Below are positions 41,833 through 50,359 of a DNA stretch of 64,000 bases, in pieces. Each line of letters opens with the position of its first letter. The first letter of the stretch is position 1. A model generated the notes under the pieces. It saw only the letters and a list, made by a program, of their open reading frames with translations. It did not search any database and had not been told where the DNA came from. This DNA comes from Streptomyces sp. HB132 (lineage in GTDB: Bacteria > Actinomycetota > Actinomycetes > Streptomycetales > Streptomycetaceae): contig NZ_JAFBGA010000002.1 in assembly GCF_016909575.1 (NCBI RefSeq), forward strand, positions 558,001 through 622,000. Direction: 5' to 3'. Position numbers and translations under genes: made by a program.

Positions 41833-44328
41833 TCAGCTGCCCGGGTGGGCGAGCTCGATGTCGTGACCGTCGACTCCGCCGCCGCTCACGGTCAGCGAGC
41901 CGGCCACCGGCGGGTAGCCGGTCGCGATCACGGAGTACTCACCTGCGTCCAGGTCGGTGAAGGCGTACACGCCGTCCTCCCCGGTCGTCGACGTGGCGAC
42001 CACGTTGCCCGCCGCGTCGATCAGCGTCACCCGGGCGTCGTTCAGCGCCACCCGGCCGGAGCCGGCCCTGACGACGCCCTTGACCAGCGCACCGGACCGC
42101 AGGGCCACGTCGACCCGGGTGACACCCTGGCCGCCGACCTCCACCGGCAGGGCCAGCGGACGGAAGCCCGCAGCCGTGACGGCGACGGTCACCGAACCGG
42201 GGATCAGCTCACCGAAGGTGAAGTCACCCGCGTCACCCGAGACGCCCGTGGCCAGCACGTCGCCGCGCACATCGGTCACGACGACCATGGCTCCCCGGAC
42301 GGGGGCGCTGCCCTCGGCGGTCCGCACGGTCCCGGCGAGACCGCTCGTACCCGCGAGCAGGATGTCGAAGGACAGCGGCTCGTCACCGACGACCACGGTG
42401 GACGCCTGCGGCTGGAAGCCGTCGGCGGAGGCGATCAGGACGTAGCTGCCGGCGCCCGGCGCGTCCAGTACGTAGCCGCCCTCGGCCTGGGCGACGGAGC
42501 GCCCCAGCTGCCGGCCGCCCAGCGAGATCAGCGTGACGGCGGCGCGGGCGACGGGTGCACCCTCGGCGCCCCGCACCACACCGCGTACGGGCGTGCCCTG
42601 GACGGCCGGCAGGCCGGTGGCGGGTGTCTCGTCGGAGGTGTCGACCGAGGTGACCCCGGCCGTTCCCTCGGCGATCAGCGCGGTTTTGGTGGTGGCCTCG
42701 ACGGACTCGGTCGCGGCGGACACCTCGGCCGGGGTGTCGTCGTTGCCGGCCCTCGTCTTCAGGGCGACCTCCTTGATGAAGAGGGTCAGGACGAAGGCGA
42801 CCAGCGCGGCGGGCGCGGCGTACAGGAAGACGTCGGCGACACCGTGGCCGTAGGCGACCTCCATGACCGTGCGGAACGGGGCGGGGAGCTTGTCCAGGTC
42901 GGGGATGCCCCCGCCGCCCGTACCGCCGTGGCCGAAGGCTGCGCCCTCGGGGCCGAGGTCGGCGAGGCCGTCCTTGACGTAGTGGGTCACGCGGTTGCCC
43001 AGGACGGCGCCCAGCGCCGAGACGCCGATCGCACCACCGAGGGAACGGAAGAACGTCACGACGGAGCTGGCCGCGCCCAGGTCGGCGGGAGCCACCTGGT
43101 TCTGCGTGGCGAGCACCAGGTTCTGCATCATCATGCCGATGCCGAGGCCCATGACGAACATGAAGATCGCGATGTGCCAGTACTCGGTGTCGTACCGGAT
43201 GGTGCCCAGGAACCCGAGACCCGCGGTGAGCAGGAAGCCACCGGAAACGAGCCAGGCCTTCCAGCGGCCCGTCTTGGTGATGATCTGGCCCGACACGGTC
43301 GAGGACAGGAACAGTCCGGCGATCATCGGGATGGTCATGACGCCGGACATCGTCGGCGACTTGTCCCGCGCCAGCTGGAAGTACTGGCTGAAGAAGACGG
43401 TGCCCGCGAACATCCCGATGCCGACGAACAGCGAGGCCGCCGAGGCCAGCGTGATCGTGCGGTTACGGAAGAGGCGCAGCGGGATGATCGGTTCGCGAGC
43501 CTTGGACTCGATCAGCAGGAACAGCGCGGCGAGGACGACGGTGCCGCCGAGCATCGTCCAGGTCTGCCAGGAGACCCAGTCGTACTTGTCGCCCGCGAAG
43601 GTCACCCAGAGCAGCAGCAGCGAGACCGCGGCGCTGATGAAGAACGCGCCGGACCAGTCGATCTTGACTCCCTCGCGCTTGACCACGGGGAGCTTCAGGG
43701 TCTTCTGGAGCACGATCAGGGCGATGATCGCGAACGGGACACCCACGTAGAAGCACCAGCGCCAGCCCATCCAGCTGGTGTCGGTGATGACGCCGCCGAG
43801 CAGCGGGCCGCCGACGGTGGCGACGGCGAAGACCGCGCCGAGGTAGCCGCTGTAGCGCCCGCGCTCGCGCGGGGAGATCATCGCGGCCATCACGATCTGG
43901 GCGAGGGCGGAGAGTCCGCCGACGCCGATGCCCTGGACCACACGGCAGATGATGAGCATGCCGCTGCTGGTCGACAGGCCGGCGACTATGGAGCCGCCCA
44001 CGTAGATGAGCAGGGCGATCTGGACCAGCAGCTTCTTGCTGAACAGGTCCGCGAGCTTGCCCCACAGCGGGGTGGTGGCCGTCATGGCCAGGAGCGAGGC
44101 CGTCACGACCCAGGTGTAGGCACTCTGGCCGCCACCGAGGTCGGAGATGATCTCCGGCAGGGCGTTGGAGACCACGGTCGACGACAGGATCGCGACGAAC
44201 ATGCCGAGCAGCAGCCCGGTCAGCGCTTCCATGATCTGCCGGTGTGTCATCGGCGCGCCGGAGGGGGCTTCGGCAGCCCCGTGCTTGGCGTGGCCGCCCC
44301 GCACACCGGATGGTGTGGTCGTAGCCAT
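41833..44328 (-). CDS. DHA2 MFS exporter with three C-terminal carboxypeptidase-regulatory-like domains
   Basis: 831 residues from ATG 44328. Residues 1-525 are a 14-helix MFS exporter (MFVAILSSTVVSNALPEI, WGKLADLFSKK, GIGVGGLSALAQIVMAAMISPRERG). After a Thr/Glu-rich linker come three beta-sandwich repeats of CarboxypepD_reg type at about 575-655, 660-740 and 745-831, each with a GxVR...V..A.VT(L/V) start and a GxYxx...AxG(F/Y) end. With 14 helices the tail would be cytosolic. It sits 23 bases after the MarR gene; the YceI gene downstream carries the same domain. The tail's role is not known. Confidence 0.93.
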   Translation of the reverse strand: MATTTPSGVRGGHAKHGAAEAPSGAPMTHRQIMEALTGLLLGMFVAILSSTVVSNALPEIISDLGGGQSAYTWVVTASLLAMTATTPLWGKLADLFSKKLLVQIALLIYVGGSIVAGLSTSSGMLIICRVVQGIGVGGLSALAQIVMAAMISPRERGRYSGYLGAVFAVATVGGPLLGGVITDTSWMGWRWCFYVGVPFAIIALIVLQKTLKLPVVKREGVKIDWSGAFFISAAVSLLLLWVTFAGDKYDWVSWQTWTMLGGTVVLAALFLLIESKAREPIIPLRLFRNRTITLASAASLFVGIGMFAGTVFFSQYFQLARDKSPTMSGVMTIPMIAGLFLSSTVSGQIITKTGRWKAWLVSGGFLLTAGLGFLGTIRYDTEYWHIAIFMFVMGLGIGMMMQNLVLATQNQVAPADLGAASSVVTFFRSLGGAIGVSALGAVLGNRVTHYVKDGLADLGPEGAAFGHGGTGGGGIPDLDKLPAPFRTVMEVAYGHGVADVFLYAAPAALVAFVLTLFIKEVALKTRAGNDDTPAEVSAATESVEATTKTALIAEGTAGVTSVDTSDETPATGLPAVQGTPVRGVVRGAEGAPVARAAVTLISLGGRQLGRSVAQAEGGYVLDAPGAGSYVLIASADGFQPQASTVVVGDEPLSFDILLAGTSGLAGTVRTAEGSAPVRGAMVVVTDVRGDVLATGVSGDAGDFTFGELIPGSVTVAVTAAGFRPLALPVEVGGQGVTRVDVALRSGALVKGVVRAGSGRVALNDARVTLIDAAGNVVATSTTGEDGVYAFTDLDAGEYSVIATGYPPVAGSLTVSGGGVDGHDIELAHPGS

Positions 44329-44351
44329 TGAATTCCTTGTCTTTGCTTCTG

Positions 44352-44864
44352 TTACAGGGGTGTACGGGTGTGTGCGTCGTCGGCGTGCCCGACGCGGCAG
44401 TCGCCGCTGTGCTTTCCGGGGACGCACCCTCCGGAGCCGCGGCAGGAGAAGCTGTCGCGCAGCCGGGACAACAACGTGTTGAGCTGTCCGACCTCGTCGT
44501 CGGACCAGTCGATGAGGTTGTGGGCGAACATCTCGGTTGTCCGCCGGGTCAGATCGTCGAGCAGTTCGTTGCCCGCGGGGGTCAGCCGCAGGATGCGGGA
44601 CCGCTTGTCCTCCGGGTCCGGAAGCCGTTCGACCCAGCCGTTCTCCACCGCGTGGGTCACATGACGGCTGGTCACCGACATGTTCACGGACAGGAGCTCG
44701 GCAAGCCGGGTGATCCGCATCTCGCCGTACTTCGCCAGTAGCGTCAGCACGGTGGCCGAGCCCCCGGGACACTCGGCGGGCAGGATGCGGGCGAGGCCCC
44801 GTTTGACGGCTCCGACGGCGCTGAGCTGCCGGGCCAGTTCCTCGTACTGGCTCCGTGCTGCCAC
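44352..44864 (-). CDS. MarR-family transcriptional regulator of the exporter
   Basis: 170 residues from GTG 44864 with GGAGGGCCA upstream. The winged helix-turn-helix is visible (MRITRLAELLSVNMSVTSRHVTHAVENGWVERLPDPEDKRSR), followed by an unusual 30-residue C-terminal tail with three Cys (FSCRGSGGCVPGKHSGDCRVGHADDAH). The Cys/His-rich tail may bind metal or sense oxidants; that is inference. It heads a MarR-MFS operon and has two inverted repeats in its promoter region. Confidence 0.91.
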   Translation of the reverse strand: MAARSQYEELARQLSAVGAVKRGLARILPAECPGGSATVLTLLAKYGEMRITRLAELLSVNMSVTSRHVTHAVENGWVERLPDPEDKRSRILRLTPAGNELLDDLTRRTTEMFAHNLIDWSDDEVGQLNTLLSRLRDSFSCRGSGGCVPGKHSGDCRVGHADDAHTRTPL

Positions 44865-45190
44865 TGGCCCTCCATGCGTCTCGCGGGGTCATCTTGTTGC
44901 TTAGGGCAACGATAGAAGCAGTTGGTTGCCGCAGGCAAACGAAATGGGACTTGCAGAAGTAAAGGAACGCCAAAGGCTGTGTAGGCGTCGGGTCAAGCCC
45001 GCAGCGCACGGCAGGTGAGCCCCGGTGGATGTGTTCCTCGTCACGAGGTGAGGGCGGGGAGGGGGCGCGTGAAGACGGTGCGGAGCGCTCCGGCGGACGG
45101 GTGGAGAGGCGGTGTGGGGGGTGGAGGCGCATCGCCCCCTGTGGACCCGGGGGTTGGGCGGAAGGCCTGCGTTCGCTAGGGTCCTGGGCC
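44865..45190. other. Divergent regulatory gap
   Basis: 326 bases between the MarR and 71-residue genes. It holds two MarR-type inverted repeats (44896-44938) and a TAGGGT element near 45176. No gene is supported. Confidence 0.6.
44896..44938. promoter_or_regulatory. Two inverted repeats as candidate MarR operators
   Basis: GTTGCTTAGGGCAAC (44896-44910) and TTGCCGCAGGCAA (44926-44938) are palindromes with arms GTTGC/GCAAC and TTGCC/GGCAA, 32-87 bases from the MarR start. Confidence 0.7.
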
Positions 45191-45193
45191 ATG
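45176..45193 (+). promoter_or_regulatory. Leaderless-type -10 element TAGGGT
   Basis: TAGGGT at 45176-45181 is nine bases before the ATG at 45191, a spacing close to that of leaderless genes in Streptomyces. Confidence 0.45.
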
Positions 45194-45406
45194 GCACACA
45201 ACCCCCACGCCCCGCAGCCGGGCCCCGAGGGCACTCACGACCCGGCGGGCAGCACGCAGATGTTCCGCGCGTTCGTCGACGACGGCGAGCCGCAGGGCAG
45301 GCAGCAGCCTGCCGTGACCTCGTCCGGCCCGAAGACCGGGGTGATCTTCGCGATCGTCGCGGTGGTCCTCGTCCTCGGCGGGGTCGCCTGGCTCGCGCTC
45401 GGCTGA
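45191..45406 (+). CDS. Small single-pass membrane protein
   Basis: 71 residues from ATG 45191. The N-terminal 45 residues are polar and Pro/Gln/Asp-rich (MAHNPHAPQPGPEGTHD), followed by one membrane segment, GVIFAIVAVVLVLGGVAWLAL, close to the C-terminus. No family is recognised, but it looks like the small conserved Streptomyces proteins often found near regulatory genes. It is convergent with the sigN-like gene. Confidence 0.75.
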   Translation: MAHNPHAPQPGPEGTHDPAGSTQMFRAFVDDGEPQGRQQPAVTSSGPKTGVIFAIVAVVLVLGGVAWLALG

Positions 45407-45460
45407 CCGTTCCCGCCCCGGCCGGCCCCGTCGCCCCTGTCGGGGCCCGGAGGTCTGCCC

Positions 45461-45484
45461 GGCGTCCACGTGCGCGTGGGCGCC
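45461..45484. terminator. Candidate hairpin between convergent genes
   Basis: GGCGTCCACG and CGTGGGCGCC form a 10-bp stem with one G-U pair around TGCG. Confidence 0.5.
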
Positions 45485-45651
45485 GCCTTCCCGCACCGCT
45501 CCCGCGCCGACACGTCGACGCGGGAGCGTTCGCTTTTCCGCGCGGCGTACACCGTCCCGGACAGGGCGAGGCCGCCGGGGAGGCGGTCGTGCCGCCCTGC
45601 CCCGGCGGCCGGTGAGCCCTGGTGTGGCCGCCGTACGGACCCGCCGAGGGG

Positions 45652-46518
45652 TCAGTCGGCGATGAGCCCTTCCCTGAGCTGGGTGAGCGTCCGGGTCAGC
45701 AGCCGGGAGACGTGCATCTGCGAGATGCCGACCTCCTCACCGATCTGCGACTGCGTCATGTTGGCGAAGAAGCGCAGCATGATGATCTGCCGCTCGCGCG
45801 GGGCGAGCTTGGCCAGCAGCGGCTTCAGGGACTCGCGGTACTCGACGCCTTCCAGTGCCGCGTCCTCGTACCCCAGGCGGTCCGCCAGCGAGCCCTCGCC
45901 GCCGTCGTCCTCGGGGGACGGTGAGTCCAGCGAGGAGGCCGTGTAGGCGTTGCCCACGGCCAGGCCGTCGACCACGTCCTCCTCGGAGACCCCGAGCGCC
46001 TTGGCCAGCTCCGGCACCGTCGGCGAGCGGTCGAGCTTCTGGGCGAGCTCGTCGCTGGTCTTGGTGAGGGCGAGCCGCAGCTCCTGGAGACGGCGCGGGA
46101 CCCGCACCGACCACGAGGTGTCGCGGAAGAAGCGCTTGATCTCCCCCACGACGGTCGGCATCGCGAACGTGGGGAACTCCACGCCCCGTTCGCAGTCGAA
46201 GCGGTCGATCGCCTTGATCAGGCCGATCGTCCCCACCTGGACGATGTCCTCCATGGGTTCGTTGCGGCTCCGGAACCGCGCCGCCGCGTACCGCACCAGC
46301 GGGAGGTTGAGCTCGATGAGTGTGTCCCGCACATAGGCCCGCTCCGGGGTGTCCGTTCCGTCGGGGCCCGAGGCGGGACCCAGCGCGGCGAGCCGCAGGA
46401 ACAGGGAGCGGGACAGAGTGCGGGTGTCGATGGCTTCCGGCGAGCTGGTGAGCACGGCGGGTGCCGGCGCGCTCTTCGTGAGCGTGAGCACCTTCGAGCT
46501 GCCCTGTTCTGTGGACAT
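45652..46518 (-). CDS. sigN: SigB/SigF-type sigma factor, probable SigN
   Basis: 288 residues from ATG 46518. A group 3 sigma factor: region 2 [38 protein letters not shown], region 3 RSPTVPELAKALGVSEEDVV, and region 4 [41 protein letters not shown]. It is followed (upstream on the minus strand) by the SigF-like gene, in the order recalled for sigN and sigF of S. coelicolor, which are involved in late development. The assignment to sigN rests on that order. The N-terminal 40 residues are Ser/Thr/Pro-rich. No anti-sigma gene is adjacent, though two RsbW-like ATPases are in the window. Confidence 0.9.
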   Translation of the reverse strand: MSTEQGSSKVLTLTKSAPAPAVLTSSPEAIDTRTLSRSLFLRLAALGPASGPDGTDTPERAYVRDTLIELNLPLVRYAAARFRSRNEPMEDIVQVGTIGLIKAIDRFDCERGVEFPTFAMPTVVGEIKRFFRDTSWSVRVPRRLQELRLALTKTSDELAQKLDRSPTVPELAKALGVSEEDVVDGLAVGNAYTASSLDSPSPEDDGGEGSLADRLGYEDAALEGVEYRESLKPLLAKLAPRERQIIMLRFFANMTQSQIGEEVGISQMHVSRLLTRTLTQLREGLIAD

Positions 46519-46627
46519 GCCACCCCCTTGAGGTCGCGGACGGTCGCGGTGGCCACGACCATCGGAGGAACGCAGCCTCCACCTGAATACCGGAGGTGGG
46601 GCTGCGGCAAACGCGGTTCCAGCAGAA

Positions 46628-46666
46628 TGTCACATGTCGGCAACACGCTGTAGTGACATGTCGACA
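46628..46666. promoter_or_regulatory. Inverted TGTCAC/GTGACA with repeated ACATGTCG
   Basis: TGTCACATGTCGG (46628-46640) and GTGACATGTCGAC (46653-46665) lie upstream of the sigN-like gene; the outer hexamers are inverted, while ACATGTCG is directly repeated with a 24-base period. Possible regulator site. Confidence 0.5.
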
Positions 46667-46752
46667 AGTCAGCGCCGAAACTGCGCAGGAAACAGGGGGT
46701 GTGAGGCTTTTACGCCCCCCGATCCGGCCTTCCAGGGGTCTACCCGTTCCGG

Positions 46753-47610
46753 TTACGCTTCGATCCTGTTTGCTGATCGAAGTCGGGCGAAACTTCTGGC
46801 CAGAAGCCTTGACACATGCATCTGGGAGACGCCCAGTTCGGCGCTGATCTGTGACTGCGTCAGGTTGTTGTAGTAGCGCAGCAGCAGGATCCGCTGTTCG
46901 CGCTCGGGCAGCTGTACGAGCAGGTGCCGCACCAGGTCGCGGTGCTCGACCCCGGCGAGCGCCGGGTCCTCGTAGCCGAGCCGGTCGAGCAGTCCTGGCA
47001 GCCCGTCACCCTCCTGGGCGGCCTCCAGTGAGGTCGCGTGGTACGAGCGGCCCGCCTCGATGCAGGCGAGCACCTCGTCCTCGGAGATCTTCAGGAGCTC
47101 GGCGATCTCGGCGGTGGTCGGTGAACGCCCGTGTGCGGTCGTCAGGTCCTCCGTGGCCCCGGTGACCTGGACCCAGAGTTCGTGCAGCCGCCGCGGGACG
47201 TGCACGGTCCGTACGTTGTCCCGGAAGTAGCGTTTGATCTCGCCGACCACGGTGGGCATGGCGAACGTGGGGAACTGCACGCCGCGCTCCGGGTCGAAGC
47301 GGTCGATGGCGTTGATCAGGCCGATGGTGCCGACCTGGACCACGTCCTCCATCGGCTCGTTGCGGCTCCGGAAGCGGGCCGCCGCGTACCGCACGAGCGG
47401 CAGGTTCGCCTCGATCAGCGCGGTGCGCACCCTGTGGTGCTCCGCGGTGCCGGGGTCGAGGTCCTTGAGCCTCCCGAACAGCACCTGGGTCAGTGCCCTG
47501 GTGTCCGCGCCCCGGGTTCTGGTGGGCGCCGCGGGGTCGGGTGTCTCGGTCTGGACGTCGTCCGTCTGGACGTTCTGGGGCGGGACTTGAGGCGCTGTAC
47601 TGGCCGGCAC
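46753..47610 (-). CDS. sigF: SigB/SigF-type sigma factor, probable SigF
   Basis: 285 residues from GTG 47610. Group 3 sigma factor with the same domains as its neighbour (about 45% identical by eye in region 2): [71 protein letters not shown]. The N-terminus [13 protein letters not shown] resembles, from memory, S. coelicolor SigF, the late sporulation sigma factor. It ends about 230 bases before the sigN-like gene. Four CGGTCAA repeats lie just upstream. Regulators are not adjacent. Confidence 0.92.
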   Translation of the reverse strand: MPASTAPQVPPQNVQTDDVQTETPDPAAPTRTRGADTRALTQVLFGRLKDLDPGTAEHHRVRTALIEANLPLVRYAAARFRSRNEPMEDVVQVGTIGLINAIDRFDPERGVQFPTFAMPTVVGEIKRYFRDNVRTVHVPRRLHELWVQVTGATEDLTTAHGRSPTTAEIAELLKISEDEVLACIEAGRSYHATSLEAAQEGDGLPGLLDRLGYEDPALAGVEHRDLVRHLLVQLPEREQRILLLRYYNNLTQSQISAELGVSQMHVSRLLARSFARLRSANRIEA

Positions 47611-47628
47611 GGTGTCGCCACCCCTTTG

Positions 47629-47666
47629 CGGTCAACTACGGTCAACTCATCCGTCAAAAGCGGTCA
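47629..47666 (-). promoter_or_regulatory. Four CGGTCAA direct repeats upstream of sigF
   Basis: CGGTCAA at 47629 and 47639, CCGTCAA at 47651 and CGGTCA at 47661 (TTGACCG on the minus strand), spaced 10, 12 and 10 bases. The repeats begin 18 bases before the sigF start. Confidence 0.6.
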
Positions 47667-47746
47667 TAGCATCACAAGACATGTCCACTGTGTGCAAGCA
47701 CCGCATGGAGTCGTGTTGAAGGGTATTTGGTTTAAACATGCCGAAA

Positions 47747-47770
47747 AGCCCCTCTCCTGTACGGGAGGGG
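47747..47770 (-). terminator. Imperfect hairpin after the Dabb gene
   Basis: GCCCCTCTCC and GGGAGGGGC pair with one mismatch around TGTAC, 26-50 bases past the Dabb stop. Confidence 0.5.
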
Positions 47771-47796
47771 CCGGCGGGACCGGAGGCCCGAAAGAG

Positions 47797-48090
47797 TCAG
47801 AAGGGGTAGTCGGCGATCACCCAAGTGGCGAACGCGCGCCACTGGCCGGCCGCCGCCTGGTGCTCGGGGTGCTCGATGTACCGCTTGAGCGCGTCCTCGT
47901 CGGCGACCGCCGAGTTGATGGCGAAGTCGTAGGCGATCGGCCGGTCGGTCACGTTCCAGGCGCACTCCCAGAACGTCAGCTCGGGGATCTTCCCGCCGAG
48001 CTCCCGGAAGGCCTCCGCGCCCGCGACGACCCGCGGGTCGTCGCGCTCGACGCCTTCGTTCAGCTTGAACAGGACCAGGTGGCGGATCAT
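47797..48090 (-). CDS. Dabb (stress-responsive A/B barrel) family protein
   Basis: 97 residues from ATG 48090. A single dimeric alpha+beta barrel domain: MIRHLVLFKLNEGVERDDPRVV, LTFWECAWNVTDRPIAYDFAI and EDALKRYIEHPEHQAA. It is preceded by the 54-residue gene at a 9-base distance. No catalytic function is assigned in this family. The role may be in stress response. Confidence 0.88.
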   Translation of the reverse strand: MIRHLVLFKLNEGVERDDPRVVAGAEAFRELGGKIPELTFWECAWNVTDRPIAYDFAINSAVADEDALKRYIEHPEHQAAAGQWRAFATWVIADYPF

Positions 48091-48099
48091 GGGGTTCCC

Positions 48100-48264
48100 C
48101 TAGTTCACGAGCTCGGACATGAAGTCTCCGACGCTCTCGGCGGCGCTCGAAATACCCTCGAACCCTATTTGGACGAGGTCGGCGCTCCGCTTGGGAGAGG
48201 TGATGATCGTGTACAGCACGAAGACCACAATCATGTAGAGCGCGATCTTCCTTGCTTGCGCCAC
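48100..48264 (-). CDS. Small single-helix membrane protein
   Basis: 54 residues from GTG 48264. One membrane segment (ALYMIVVFVLYTIITSP) at residues 8-24 follows a basic start (VAQARK), with a charged/amphipathic C-terminal half (AAESVGDFMSELVN). It has the look of a conserved Streptomyces small protein. It is 9 bases upstream of the Dabb gene and probably in the same unit. The long open frame upstream to 48498 has poor bias and was excluded. Confidence 0.7.
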   Translation of the reverse strand: MAQARKIALYMIVVFVLYTIITSPKRSADLVQIGFEGISSAAESVGDFMSELVN

Positions 48265-48548
48265 GGCCCCGGTCCCTCCCCTTCGATCACCTGTGCAGTC
48301 GGGTGAGTCTAGCCGTACACATGGCCGTACAGGCTGGCCGTTTCCGATCACTGATGACGCTTTTAGGGTCGAAGGACCTGCTGATTCGGGCCCTTTGTCA
48401 GCGGCCGCGGCATACGCCGGGGAGGAGGATGGGGAGCGGGCCCGTCGCGCAGGCAGGATTGCGCGGGCCGAGGAACGGGACCTCCACGAGGTCCCCACCG
48501 CGTGACTTCCCCCCGACCGCGGCGAGGGCCTACGGCGCCCGTTCTCAC

Positions 48549-48587
48549 CGGGGGAAGCGGCTTGTCCCCCCGATGCCGCTTCCCCCG
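48549..48587. terminator. Inverted repeat in front of the second hairpin
   Basis: CGGGGGAAGCGGC and GCCGCTTCCCCCG form a 13-bp perfect stem with a 13-base loop. Confidence 0.65.
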
Positions 48588-48595
48588 ACCTGACG

Positions 48596-48630
48596 ACCGA
48601 AGGGCCCGGCGCATCGCCGGGCCCTTCGGT
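48596..48630 (-). terminator. Terminator of the TetR/MFS operon
   Basis: A 16-bp perfect stem with a 3-base loop (arms 48596-48611 and 48615-48630), 17 bases past the exporter stop. Confidence 0.92.
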
Positions 48631-48646
48631 CGTCCGTCCGTGCGGG

Positions 48647-50302
48647 TCAGTCCTTCTTCAGGCCGACCGGGCCGGGAGCGGCGTCCTCGACGCCGGCTGC
48701 GGCACCGTTGCGCGGCGACGGGACGGTCACGGCCGTGACCACGGCGGCGTCCTCGGCGGCGAGGCGTTCCATGCCGCTCGTCGTCTTGAGGGGCTTCTCC
48801 TTGATGAAGAGCACCGCGACGAGTCCCAGGAAGGCGAACGGGGTGGCGATGAGGAAGAGGTCGCCGGTCGCGACGCCGTACGCGTGCTCGACGATGTTCT
48901 TCATCGGCTCGGGCAGCTTGGTCATGTCGGGCACGGCGCTGCCGTGGCCGCCGCCGGTCGCCGGGATCCCGTTCTCCGCGAGGCCCTTGGTCATCTCACT
49001 GGCCACCCGGTTGGCGAGGATCGCGCCGAGCACGCTGGTGCCGATGGTGCCACCGAGGCTGCGGAAGAAGGACAGCACGGAGGTGGCGGCACCGAGTTCG
49101 TGCGCGGGAACGTCGTTCTGCGCGGCGAGCACGAGGTTCTGCATCAGCATGCCGACGCCGATGCCCATGAACGCCATGTAGACGCTGAGCAGACCGAAGT
49201 GCGTGTCGGCGTCGATGGTCGAGAGCAGACCGAGGCCGGCCGTCATCACGACGGCGCCCGAGACGAGGTAGACCTTCCACTTGCCCGTCGCGGAGATGAT
49301 CTGTCCGGCGACCGTCGAGGACACCAGCAGACCGCCGATCAGCGGAAGGCTCATGAGCCCCGCGACGGTCGGGGTCTTGCCCAGAGAGATCTGGAAGTAC
49401 TGGGAGAGGAACACGGTCCCGGCGAACATCGCGATACCGACGAAGAAGCTCGCCAGGGTCGTGAGCGTCACCGTGCGGTTGCGGAAGATGTCCAGCGGGA
49501 TGATCGGCTCCGCGGCCCTGGACTCGACGAAGACCGCCGCCACCAGGAGCAGCACGCCGACGGTCACCAGAACGACCGTCTGCCAGGATGCCCAGTCGAA
49601 GCTGTTGCCCGCGAGGGACGTCCAGATGAGCAGCGCGCAGACGCCGGCCACGATCAGGAAGGCACCCAGCCAGTCGATCCTGACCTGACGGCGCACGGTC
49701 GGCAGCTTCAGGGTGCGCTGGAGCAGCACGATCCCGGCCAGTGCGAACGGTACGCCGATGAAGAAGCACCAGCGCCAGCCGAGCCACGAGGTGTCCACGA
49801 GGACACCACCGATCAGCGGACCGGCGACCGTGCCCACGGCGAAGACCGCACCGAAGATCCCGGCGTACTTGCCGAGCCGGCGCGGCGGGATGATGGCGGC
49901 CATGACGATCTGGGCCAGCGCCGTCAGACCACCGGCGCCGATGCCCTGGATGACGCGGCTGATGATCAGTGTCACGACGTCCTGCGAGAAGCCGGCCACG
50001 AGGGAGCCGACCACGAACATGCCGAGCGAGAGCTGGAGCAGCAGCTTCTGGTTGAACAGGTCGGCGAGCTTGCCCCACAGCGGCACGGTGGCCGTCATGG
50101 CGAGCAGCTCGGAGGTCACGACCCAGGTGTACGAGGACTGGCTCGCGCCGAGGTCGGCGATGATCCTCGGCAGGGCGTTGGCGACGACCGTACCCGCGAG
50201 GATGGCGACGAACATGCCTGCCATCAGGCCGGACATCGCTTGGAGTATCTGCTTGTTCGACATGGAGGTGGGCGCCTGCTCAGGCGCCTCGGTAGCGGTC
50301 AC
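48647..50302 (-). CDS. DHA2-family (14-helix) MFS exporter
   Basis: 551 residues from GTG 50302. Close in sequence to the exporter encoded at 41833-44328 (MSNKQILQAMSGLMAGMFVAILAGTVVANALP, WGKLADLFNQKLLLQ) but with only a short Ala/Val-rich C-terminal tail and no beta-sandwich repeats. It lies 57 bases after the TetR gene on the same strand, with which it probably forms a repressed efflux operon. Confidence 0.93.
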   Translation of the reverse strand: MTATEAPEQAPTSMSNKQILQAMSGLMAGMFVAILAGTVVANALPRIIADLGASQSSYTWVVTSELLAMTATVPLWGKLADLFNQKLLLQLSLGMFVVGSLVAGFSQDVVTLIISRVIQGIGAGGLTALAQIVMAAIIPPRRLGKYAGIFGAVFAVGTVAGPLIGGVLVDTSWLGWRWCFFIGVPFALAGIVLLQRTLKLPTVRRQVRIDWLGAFLIVAGVCALLIWTSLAGNSFDWASWQTVVLVTVGVLLLVAAVFVESRAAEPIIPLDIFRNRTVTLTTLASFFVGIAMFAGTVFLSQYFQISLGKTPTVAGLMSLPLIGGLLVSSTVAGQIISATGKWKVYLVSGAVVMTAGLGLLSTIDADTHFGLLSVYMAFMGIGVGMLMQNLVLAAQNDVPAHELGAATSVLSFFRSLGGTIGTSVLGAILANRVASEMTKGLAENGIPATGGGHGSAVPDMTKLPEPMKNIVEHAYGVATGDLFLIATPFAFLGLVAVLFIKEKPLKTTSGMERLAAEDAAVVTAVTVPSPRNGAAAGVEDAAPGPVGLKKD

Positions 50303-50359
50303 GGTGTCCTTCTTCGGTACTGGAGCAGCAACAGGATCGGTGGTGCGCGGGGGTTGCGC

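Larger units (their letters stand above)
48265..48646. other. Gap with two tandem hairpins
   Basis: 382 bases. The right half holds the inverted repeats at 48549-48587 and 48596-48630. No gene is supported in the rest. Confidence 0.5.

Noticed and set aside
41845..44331. An 828-codon open frame opposite the MFS exporter
   Set aside because: Antisense shadow; its amino acid composition is typical of GC-biased reverse frames.
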